Shown in pieces: positions 5,852-11,253 of a stretch of 11,253 nt of DNA. Under the pieces are notes generated by a model. It searched no databases. It was not told the DNA's origin and saw only the letters and a list, made by a program, of their open reading frames with translations. The position numbers and the translations under genes were made by a program. This DNA comes from Spirochaetaceae bacterium (GTDB lineage Bacteria > Spirochaetota > Spirochaetia > Treponematales > Breznakiellaceae): assembly GCA_031290405.1 (NCBI GenBank), contig JAITNO010000177.1, positions 1-11,253 on the forward strand, given 5' to 3'. Position 1 is the first letter of the stretch. Every line of letters begins with the position of its first letter.

Positions 5852-6901
5852 TCAATTGTCCTTTGGCGGTTCCGCCTCTGCGCCTTTTTCGACGACGGCG
5901 GGGACGCTTTCCGGCTCGGCGGGGGCGTCTTGCACGGCGGGCTCGAGTCCGGCATCGGCGGCCTTCTCGACGGTAATCGAAACGGTTTCCGGCTCGACCT
6001 TTAACACCCTATACTCGTCGCCAACCTTATGCTGAACGTACATCGAAGGATACTCCCCTTCGGAACTGATCTGCGAACAATCGACATAGAGGACGCCTTC
6101 TTTGGGGGTGTAGCCTGATATGTCGCGTTCATTGCCTTGCAGCCTAAGGTAACCCGTGTAATTGTTGTGTGCGACGGCGAGGCCTTCATCCAGGTTGATA
6201 AACACAATCGGCACGGCGTCCCATTCCGCCGACTTTTCGATGCTCTTTATCTCCGCGTTAAACCGAAAGCTGTAATGGCTCGAGGTAAGCACGGGATTTA
6301 AGGTTTCAAGCCGCACCTCGCGCGAGATGGCGGTGTCGCGGCCTGTAATGTCGATGCCCTCCGTCGACACGGCGTTGATCATGCCGATAACCGACGCGGG
6401 CCCTTCAATCCACACCTTGTCGGGACTTATGTCTTGGGAAACAAGCTCATAGCCGGGTGCGACGATGCCGCGAAACACGGGGTTTACCGAAAAATACTTT
6501 CCGGCTTTTTTATCGAGCGTTATTTTTATTTCGATTGGCTGCACGTGCGTTTCTATCGAATCAATGTCCTGAGCGTCCGCCGGAAGCATCACCTCTATGG
6601 GCGCGGTGTACGTTCCCGGATTCGCAAACTTCGAGAGGTCTATGTGCGCGCTCACGTCCTTTTCGGAAAAAAGCGGCAGCTCGTTTTGCGTTGTTGTAAT
6701 CGTAACGCGCGCTTTCGTCGGCAGGGGGCTTGTGGAAACCAGCGCGTTAGTGTTGCCGACGACGGTAATCGGAACCTCGAAAACGCGGGTGTCCAGCGTG
6801 TTGACCCGTTGAAAGATAAAAAGAAAAACCGCCAGCATTATCGAGAGTATCTTCGCCGGCCAATTGTCGGTAATCGAACGAACCATTTCTTTAAGAGTCA
6901 C
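5852..6901 (-). CDS. cdaR: CdaR-like YbbR-domain protein, partner of diadenylate cyclase
   Basis: A 349-residue membrane-anchored extracytoplasmic protein. One N-terminal membrane segment (about 14-33, PAKILSIMLAVFLFIFQR) is followed by three YbbR-type beta repeats (about 40-130, 137-215 and 225-312). The last ends in VLKVEPETVSITVEK, the usual close of such a repeat. In Firmicutes CdaR binds and modulates CdaA; the adjacent cdaA here supports the same role. The start is GTG at 6901, chosen for a very strong GGGGGAGG Shine-Dalgarno (6915-6908) six bases away. An in-frame ATG lies 15 bases later. After residue 313 the protein ends in a Pro/Glu/Ala-rich tail likely to be disordered. Its 5' end is a tandem copy of the end of cdaA (see 6887-6944). 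Confidence 0.9.
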   Translation of the reverse strand: MTLKEMVRSITDNWPAKILSIMLAVFLFIFQRVNTLDTRVFEVPITVVGNTNALVSTSPLPTKARVTITTTQNELPLFSEKDVSAHIDLSKFANPGTYTAPIEVMLPADAQDIDSIETHVQPIEIKITLDKKAGKYFSVNPVFRGIVAPGYELVSQDISPDKVWIEGPASVIGMINAVSTEGIDITGRDTAISREVRLETLNPVLTSSHYSFRFNAEIKSIEKSAEWDAVPIVFINLDEGLAVAHNNYTGYLRLQGNERDISGYTPKEGVLYVDCSQISSEGEYPSMYVQHKVGDEYRVLKVEPETVSITVEKAADAGLEPAVQDAPAEPESVPAVVEKGAEAEPPKDN

Positions 6902-6944
6902 CGGACGCCTCCCCCTTCTTTAAGATTCACCAGACGCCTCCTCC
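6887..6944. repeat. 29-bp tandem duplication at the cdaA/cdaR junction
   Basis: Two adjacent 29-base units (6887-6915 and 6916-6944) match at 26 positions by my count. On the minus strand the first-transcribed copy encodes the end of CdaA (EASGES and the TAA stop). The second copy supplies the Shine-Dalgarno, the GTG and the first codons of cdaR. The start of cdaR thus appears to derive from a slip duplication of the cdaA tail. Confidence 0.85.
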
Positions 6945-7798
6945 GACGCGGCGGCTTGTCCTTTCGCCGCGCCCTCCGCGCCCTCCGCACCGTCGATGCG
7001 CTCTTCCTCTGTTGTTTTGTTTTCCACCGTCAGGCTGCCGTCCAGGAGCGAACGGAGTTTTTGCAACACCTCGTTGGACGAAAGATCGTAGTATATCTGC
7101 GAATCAAAGGCAATCGAAATCGCGCCGGTCTCTTCCGAAACGATAAGCATCACCGCGTCCGATTCTTCGCTCATGCCGAGCGCCGCCCGGTGCCTCGTTC
7201 CAAAACTCTTTCGTATCTCCTGCTGCTCGGAAAGCGGCAGTACGCAGCCGGCGGCGGCTATCTTGCCGTTGCGGATAACCATCGCCGCGTCGTGCAAGGG
7301 CCCGTCAAACTGAAAGACCGTAACAATCAAGGTTGAAGAAATCTCGCCGTTAATCCGCGTTCCCCCCTCGATAATCCGGTTGATGTTCGACCTGCGGGGA
7401 AAGACAATCAGCATTCCGCGCCGCAGCTCGCTTAAGATCTCCGCCGCCGTTACAACCGCTTCGAGCTGCCCCGTGCGCGGCTTGTTGCCCGGACTGAAGA
7501 TCTCGGTAAGGCCAAGCTTGATGATGATCTTGCGAAGCTCAGGCTGGAAGATCAGCGCAATGGCGATAAAAAGCCCCGGCGTTAAAAACTTCAATATCCA
7601 GAGCAGCGTCGTCAGCTTGAAGATGTAGGCAAACCCGTAAATCAGCGCGAGGAAGCCCGCGCCCTTAATCAGTTGGACCGCCTGCGTCTTCGCCAACAAC
7701 CGATACGCCTTGTATATCAGGAAGGCCAGGATGGCGATGTCAAGGAAAGGACTGAAGAATTTGCTGTATATGCCAATAAGCGTTGAAAATAAATCCAC
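6920..7798 (-). CDS. cdaA: Diadenylate cyclase CdaA
   Basis: This membrane enzyme condenses two ATP into the second messenger c-di-AMP, which controls potassium/osmolyte transport and envelope homeostasis. The 292 residues show three N-terminal membrane segments (about 15-35, 47-65 and 70-86), a short linker (LIFQPELRKIIIKLG, typical of CdaA), then the DAC domain (about 110-255). That domain holds GTRHRAALGMSEESDAVMLIVSEE, including the RHR motif at 202-204. The metal/ATP loop reads PLHDAAMVIRNGKI (Asp170), so the family's DGA motif is DAA here. The C-terminal 35 residues are Glu/Ala/Gly-rich and probably disordered. The start is GTG at 7798, 18 bases after the DUF362 stop, with only a weak GGGGC-type ribosome site. 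cdaR follows, as in the canonical cdaA-cdaR pair. glmM, often third in that operon, is absent here; DUF2225 takes its place. Confidence 0.94.
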   Translation of the reverse strand: MDLFSTLIGIYSKFFSPFLDIAILAFLIYKAYRLLAKTQAVQLIKGAGFLALIYGFAYIFKLTTLLWILKFLTPGLFIAIALIFQPELRKIIIKLGLTEIFSPGNKPRTGQLEAVVTAAEILSELRRGMLIVFPRRSNINRIIEGGTRINGEISSTLIVTVFQFDGPLHDAAMVIRNGKIAAAGCVLPLSEQQEIRKSFGTRHRAALGMSEESDAVMLIVSEETGAISIAFDSQIYYDLSSNEVLQKLRSLLDGSLTVENKTTEEERIDGAEGAEGAAKGQAAASEEASGES

Positions 7799-7816
7799 AG
7801 TTGCCGGCGCGCCCCG

Positions 7817-8929
7817 CTATGTAACGAAGATAAGATCGTAGGCGGCGTTCCCCAGCCCGATCTTCTGTCCGTGGGTAATCTGGACAATGCTGTTCGTCGC
7901 CGGATGCACATTCTTAAAATGATCGCCGCACGTGGCCGCGAGGGCGCCCAGAACGCTCGTCTCGATTATCGGCGCCGCGTTCGCCGCGTCAAGGCACGCC
8001 TTGTCCAGGGCGACGGGGTCAAACCCCGCGAAGACGCCGATGTCGGGAATAATCGCCGCGTCGTTTTCGCCGTGGCAGTCGCAGTAGGGCGAAACCTGGT
8101 TTACCACGTTGATGTGGAAGGCAGGCCGCCCGTCCACAACCGCCTTCGCGTATTCCGCCATCTTCGCGTTGAGCGCGTCGACGCTCCCCCACGAATGATT
8201 TTCAATCGCGTTCTGGTTGCAGGCGCCCAGGCAGCGTCCGCAGCCCGCGCACACGCCGTGGTCGATAGAGGCCTTGCCGTTCGAGCCAAAGCTTATCGCA
8301 CCCTGAGCGCAGAATTTCGCGCAAGACCCGCAGCCGATGCAGAGCCCTTCGCGCACATCAGGCTTCCCTTCGTTGTGCATGATCATCTTGCCCGCGCGGC
8401 TGCCGCTGCCCATGCCTAGGTTCTTGATGGCCCCGCCGAAGCCGGCAAGCTCGTGCCCCTTAAAATGATTCAGCGAAATCACGATGTCGGCGTCCATCAC
8501 CGCCCGCCCAATATTCGCCGTCTTGCAGTACACGCCGCCGGAAACCGGCACGTCAACGCCGTCCGTCCCCTTGAGCCCGTCGGCGATGATGTTGTGGCAG
8601 CCCGTGGCAAACGGCGAATAGCCGTTTTCAAAAGCCGCGTCCATGTGGTTCAGCGCCTGGTTCCGCCGCCCCACGTAGAGCGTGTTGCAGTCCGTCAGGA
8701 AGGGCATTCCGCCGCGCGCCTTCACATGATCGACCACCGCCCGCGCCCAGTTTGGCCGCAGGAACGCCAAGTTCCCCGGCTCCCCAAAGTGAATCTTAAT
8801 CGCCACATATTTGTTGTTAAAGTCAATCCCGTCGATGCCGGCCTTCTTAATCAGCCGCTCCAGCTTCGCAAGAAGACTGTCGCCGTTTCGACACCGCATA
8901 TCAGACCAATAAACCGCAGATTTCGCCAT
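7817..8929 (-). CDS. DUF362 protein with two [4Fe-4S] ferredoxin motifs
   Basis: A 370-residue iron-sulfur protein. A DUF362 domain fills most of the chain, with DFNNKYVAIKIHFGEPGN near the N-terminus and FKGHELAGFGGAIKNLGMG before the clusters. Two CxxCxxCxxxC motifs follow (Cys197/200/203/207 and Cys227/230/233/237), each ending in a ferredoxin-like CAQGAI or CNQNAI. This predicts two [4Fe-4S] clusters and a cytoplasmic redox role, but the substrate of DUF362 proteins is not established. The ATG at 8929 is chosen because GGAGG lies eight bases upstream and MAKSAVYWSDMR begins the recognisable family sequence. The frame stays open 27 codons further, but those codons overlap the promoter. It is the first gene of the cdaA operon. 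Whether it acts with c-di-AMP or only shares the promoter is unknown. Confidence 0.88.
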   Translation of the reverse strand: MAKSAVYWSDMRCRNGDSLLAKLERLIKKAGIDGIDFNNKYVAIKIHFGEPGNLAFLRPNWARAVVDHVKARGGMPFLTDCNTLYVGRRNQALNHMDAAFENGYSPFATGCHNIIADGLKGTDGVDVPVSGGVYCKTANIGRAVMDADIVISLNHFKGHELAGFGGAIKNLGMGSGSRAGKMIMHNEGKPDVREGLCIGCGSCAKFCAQGAISFGSNGKASIDHGVCAGCGRCLGACNQNAIENHSWGSVDALNAKMAEYAKAVVDGRPAFHINVVNQVSPYCDCHGENDAAIIPDIGVFAGFDPVALDKACLDAANAAPIIETSVLGALAATCGDHFKNVHPATNSIVQITHGQKIGLGNAAYDLIFVT

Positions 8930-8948
8930 ACTCGCTGCCTCCGCCACC

Positions 8949-8977
8949 ATCGTAGGGGAAACCGAGCCGTCTGTCAA
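8949..8977 (-). promoter_or_regulatory. Promoter of the DUF362-cdaA-cdaR-DUF2225 operon
   Basis: On the minus strand a perfect -35, TTGACA (8977-8972), is followed after exactly 17 bases by TACGAT (8954-8949, four of six). The predicted start is near 8942, immediately at the GGAGG Shine-Dalgarno (8942-8938), so the leader would be only about 13 bases. This also argues for the ATG at 8929 as the true start. It reads as a constitutive sigma-70-type promoter. Confidence 0.7.
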
Positions 8978-8999
8978 TGCGCTCGCCCTGCCCCAGCCC

Positions 9000-9668
9000 C
9001 TATGCGACAATCCCCTCTTCCACCGGCGACCAGGGGCCCGTGTCGCCCGTGTCGTTTTCGTAAGCCGTGGCGTAGTAGGCCGTCTTGCCCTTGTCCTCTT
9101 CCTTGTGGCCGACGACCATAGACGTCTTGCGCGAGGTCTTGGACTTAGGCAACTCGGCGCCGGAGGCGGGCCTTTCGCCCCCGACCTGCCAGGCGAAACG
9201 CACCCTGAAGGCGTCCGCAGGTTTGCCGGCGCCGCCTTCCTGCGCGCGGTTCAGCGCACGCAGCCTGTGCTCGTAATTGTTTATCGTGTTTTCGACCATC
9301 GTCGAAGGCTGCGAGGCCGGCGCAGGGTGGCCGGTGGACGTCGCCTTCGGCGGACGGAGGCCCAAAACCAGCTTCTCGCCGTCCGGCATCTTTTTGTTGT
9401 GCCTGACGGACGTGTTGGCAAAATCCCGCATGGCGTCGACCATTTCCGCCTTCGCCTCGTTCTTGACCGACGCTTTGAACGACGAATCGTCAAGCTCGTA
9501 CTCGCCGCGCGCCTTCAAAAAGCGCTCGATTTTGTCCAAAACCTCCTCGCACAGCGAGGAATCCCAAGCGTATGCGGCCCTTTTGTCCGCATTGCCAAGC
9601 ATAGGCTTCCATCTTGTCGCAAAATCGACTAAATCCTGTTCCCCGTGGGGTATCCAATCCCGTGCCAT
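9000..9668 (-). CDS. Lineage-specific hypothetical protein, helical N-half and beta C-half
   Basis: A 222-residue protein that I recognise only as a family repeated in gut Treponema-type genomes; no biochemical function is known to me. The N-terminal half (MARDWIPHGEQDLVDFATRWK and on to about residue 110) looks like a helical bundle, with VDAMRDFANTSVRHNKKM as its most characteristic stretch. A Pro/Ser/Thr-rich linker (about 117-140) leads to a C-terminal part (about 150-222, with FAWQVGGERP, KTAYYATAYEN and GPWSPVEEGIVA) that resembles a fibronectin-III-like beta sandwich. No signal peptide or membrane segment is present. The ATG at 9668 is fixed by a perfect AAGGAGGG Shine-Dalgarno eight bases upstream. 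The frame runs 77 codons further through a 21-bp tandem array, but that extension has no ribosome site. It ends 70 bases before the DUF362 gene. Confidence 0.8.
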   Translation of the reverse strand: MARDWIPHGEQDLVDFATRWKPMLGNADKRAAYAWDSSLCEEVLDKIERFLKARGEYELDDSSFKASVKNEAKAEMVDAMRDFANTSVRHNKKMPDGEKLVLGLRPPKATSTGHPAPASQPSTMVENTINNYEHRLRALNRAQEGGAGKPADAFRVRFAWQVGGERPASGAELPKSKTSRKTSMVVGHKEEDKGKTAYYATAYENDTGDTGPWSPVEEGIVA

Positions 9669-9727
9669 ACTAAAAGCCCTCCTTGAGCCGGTTCCATTTT
9701 CTTGTTCCAAAACAAGATGCAAAGACG

Positions 9728-9827
9728 CTGGAGCCTTCTCCAGCCAAGCTGGAGCCTTCTCCAGCCGAGCTGGAGCCTTCTCCAGCCGAGCTGGAGCCTT
9801 CTCCAGCCAAGCTGGAGCCTTCTCCAG
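9728..9827. repeat. 21-bp palindromic tandem array, 4.8 copies
   Basis: Units start at 9728, 9749, 9770, 9791 and 9812; the last is cut after 16 bases. Every unit opens with CTGGAGCCTTCTCCAG, a perfect 6-bp hairpin with a CCTT loop (7 bp when the preceding G and following C are included). The joins can instead pair as CCAGC and GCTGG around CAA or CGA. The only variation is one A/G position in the joins. There are no variable spacers, so it is not a CRISPR. It lies in the leader region of the minus-strand 222-residue gene. Confidence 0.9.
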
Positions 9828-9935
9828 ATCAGTTGTCTTATAGGGAAACGGTATCATAAGGGAAACAAAAAGGTCAAGAGGGGAAAGAGCAATGAGCATT
9901 CGTCAAGCCGTCGGCCAATTGCTCGACGGCAACTC

Positions 9936-9965
9936 TTGACAGGATATGCGGCGGCCGGACATACT
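9936..9965 (+). promoter_or_regulatory. Candidate promoter of the nuclease-methyltransferase gene
   Basis: A perfect -35, TTGACA (9936-9941), is followed after 18 bases by CATACT (9960-9965, four of six). The predicted start falls near 9972, only about three bases before the GTG chosen as the start codon. That would give an almost leaderless mRNA, consistent with the lack of a Shine-Dalgarno at that GTG. Confidence 0.5.
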
Positions 9966-9974
9966 GGTTGGAAC

Positions 9975-11253
9975 GTGGAAACGATTGGAATAAAACAAAC
10001 CCTCTTTGGCAACCTTGACTTTAGCGCCATGGCGTCAGACCCTGACTTTAAGGAAGCCGATGTGCGGGCGGTCGTCATCGACCCCATCCTTAAAGAACTT
10101 GGCTTTACCCATGAAAACATCCTCCGCGAAAAAGCGTTGCAGAGCCCCTTCCTGCGAACCGGCAGTAAAAAGCGCAAAGTCAATTTGATTCCCGATTATG
10201 CGCTGAAGGTCGAAAACGGCTTCGCGTGGGTCCTGGACGCGAAAGCCCCCCACCAAAAAATCATCGACGACGACAATGTGGAGCAGGTGTACAGTTACGC
10301 CACGCACCCGGAAATACGAAGCAGCTATTTTGCCCTCTGCAACGGCATTGAATTCGTCTGTTTCAGAACCACGGACACGGGGAAGCCGGCGCTGTATTTT
10401 CGCGTCGAGGAACTAGAGGCGCATTGGGAGGCCTTGCAAAAGTTGCTTTCGCCAAAAAGTTTTCAGGCGGGCAAGAGATTTGACTACATCCCAGCAGGCG
10501 CGGGAAAAACAAACGAAACGGCGGCATCTCGCTCCTTTGATTACGCCAGCCGGCCATTGTTGGGAGAAATACCCGCCAGGAAGCGGGCTGCCAAAAGGCA
10601 TTTCGGCGTCCACGGTTATTTCACGAGGCAATCATGGGATGTCGTGAGCGCCTATATAAAAAACTTCAGTCAAAAAGGCGATCTAGTGCTTGACCCCTTT
10701 GGCGGCAGCGGCGTTACGGCGGTCGAGGCATTGATGAACGGCCGCAAGGCGGTCAATATTGATTTGAACCCTATGGCCGTTTTTATCGTCAGCGCTCTTT
10801 TGGCGCCGGTAACTATCAATAATTTGATAGAAAGTTATAACAAAGTCCGCGCTGAATACATCAAGAAAGAACCGAAAACAAAAGATGCTGTTGCTAAAAC
10901 ACTCAAAGAATATCCTTGTCCAAAAAACCTTCCCTTGCCTAAAAGTTCCGATGTGGAAACCGTTTTGGAATTATTCAGCCGCGGGCAGACGGCACAGTTG
11001 GCTTTGCTCAAAAGTATTATCAAGAAAGAAAAAAACCCAAATATCCGTGATACGCTACTTTTGATGTTTTCCGGTTTGGTGACTAAAAAGAATCTGACAT
11101 ACCATACGTCTACTTATGTGGATAAAGAAGGTGGTGGGGACGCGAGCGCAATGAGTTATTACCGGTATCGAATAGCGCCAAACACAATAGACGTTGATTC
11201 CACAAAATTTTTTGTTTTGCGTTTCAATAAAGTCATGGCAGCCAAGAAAGAAA
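9975..11253 (+). CDS. HsdR-type nuclease domain fused to DNA methyltransferase (partial, runs off window)
   Basis: The frame is open to the window end (426 codons seen, no stop). Residues about 8-160 match the N-terminal nuclease domain of type I restriction R subunits. LFGNLDFSAMASDPDFKEADVR is followed by a PD-(D/E)xK core, IPDY (Asp74) then VLDAK (Asp88, Lys90), and a QVYSYA (Q-x3-Y) segment at 104-109. After a variable linker (about 160-208), residues 209-275 match an N6-adenine/N4-cytosine methyltransferase: VLDPFGGSGVTAVEAL is the SAM-binding motif I and NIDLNPMA follows. The catalytic DPPY-type motif IV is not seen and should lie beyond the window. The GTG start is chosen because the conserved LFGNLDF lies upstream of the next Met (10029); no Shine-Dalgarno is present. 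No helicase motor is seen in this part. Likely a single-chain restriction-modification enzyme. Codons become AT-rich after about 10800. Confidence 0.8.
   Translation, partial: METIGIKQTLFGNLDFSAMASDPDFKEADVRAVVIDPILKELGFTHENILREKALQSPFLRTGSKKRKVNLIPDYALKVENGFAWVLDAKAPHQKIIDDDNVEQVYSYATHPEIRSSYFALCNGIEFVCFRTTDTGKPALYFRVEELEAHWEALQKLLSPKSFQAGKRFDYIPAGAGKTNETAASRSFDYASRPLLGEIPARKRAAKRHFGVHGYFTRQSWDVVSAYIKNFSQKGDLVLDPFGGSGVTAVEALMNGRKAVNIDLNPMAVFIVSALLAPVTINNLIESYNKVRAEYIKKEPKTKDAVAKTLKEYPCPKNLPLPKSSDVETVLELFSRGQTAQLALLKSIIKKEKNPNIRDTLLLMFSGLVTKKNLTYHTSTYVDKEGGGDASAMSYYRYRIAPNTIDVDSTKFFVLRFNKVMAAKKE

Larger units (their letters stand above)
9669..9974. other. 306-base divergent intergenic region
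   Basis: Lies between the minus-strand 222-residue gene and the plus-strand nuclease-methyltransferase gene. It contains a small hairpin at 9701-9716 (CTTGTT and AACAAG around CCAA), the 21-bp palindromic array at 9728-9827, two direct copies of AGGGAAAC 17 bases apart (9842 and 9859), and a plus-strand promoter candidate at 9936-9965. A 15-codon frame (9892-9939, MSIRQAVGQLLDGNS) follows a GAGGGGAAAG ribosome-site-like run and is a possible leader peptide only. Confidence 0.6.

Noticed and set aside
8930..9010. 27-codon N-terminal extension of the DUF362 protein
   Set aside because: It would be transcribed from upstream of a consensus promoter lying inside it, and the GGAGG site points to the ATG at 8929.
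9728..9827. CRISPR array
   Set aside because: Units are contiguous 21-mers with no variable spacers and no cas genes nearby.
9669..9899. 77-codon extension of the 222-residue protein carrying LEKAPAW-type 7-residue repeats
   Set aside because: The repeats are the in-frame reading of the palindromic 21-bp array. AAGGAGGG directly before 9668 marks the real start.
9892..9939. Selenocysteine or read-through gene (15 codons, TGA, then 17 more codons)
   Set aside because: The continuation ends at a TAA at 9991, no SECIS-like hairpin follows the TGA, and the product matches nothing. At most it is a leader peptide.

Overview
The window is bacterial, GC-rich and mostly chromosomal in character. The 222-residue protein at 9000-9668 belongs to a lineage-restricted family that I associate from memory with gut Treponema (termite-type spirochaetes). 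The DUF2225 protein, the self-complementary 21-bp minisatellites and the short AT-rich palindromic elements between genes fit that picture. The assignment to a host-gut spirochaete is an inference of moderate confidence; the sequence contains no rRNA or other decisive marker.

Left edge (1-660, plus strand): rplL, encoding ribosomal protein L7/L12, has a strong Shine-Dalgarno and is closed by an intrinsic terminator at 599-659. No rplJ end is visible before it and no rpoB follows, so the usual rplJL-rpoBC arrangement is broken here.

First minus-strand group (4406 to 768): a polyol/uronate dehydrogenase of the long-chain mannitol dehydrogenase family, a uroporphyrinogen-decarboxylase-like (cobamide methyltransferase superfamily) protein, and MetA. 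Gaps are 39 and 3 bases. MetA carries Glu111, which in this family marks acetyl-CoA rather than succinyl-CoA use. A 527-base gene-free stretch (4407-4933) upstream holds a probable promoter and at least four degenerate copies of a ~30-base element in two opposed pairs.

Second minus-strand group (8929 to 4934): a DUF362/2x[4Fe-4S] protein, the membrane diadenylate cyclase CdaA, its partner CdaR (YbbR domains), and a DUF2225 zinc-ribbon protein. Gaps are 18, 18 and 6 bases, behind a promoter with a perfect -35. This is a c-di-AMP synthesis operon with two unexplained partners. CdaA has DAA instead of the usual DGA motif, and the cdaA/cdaR junction is a tandem duplication that supplies cdaR's ribosome binding site and start.

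Right edge (9000-11253): the 222-residue lineage-specific protein on the minus strand, a 306-base divergent intergenic region with a 4.8-copy palindromic 21-bp array, and then a plus-strand gene that runs off the window. That gene fuses an HsdR-type PD-(D/E)xK nuclease domain to a DNA methyltransferase domain. It is a likely restriction-modification or defence gene and the best candidate here for an accessory system. Its base composition drops sharply about two thirds of the way through the visible part.
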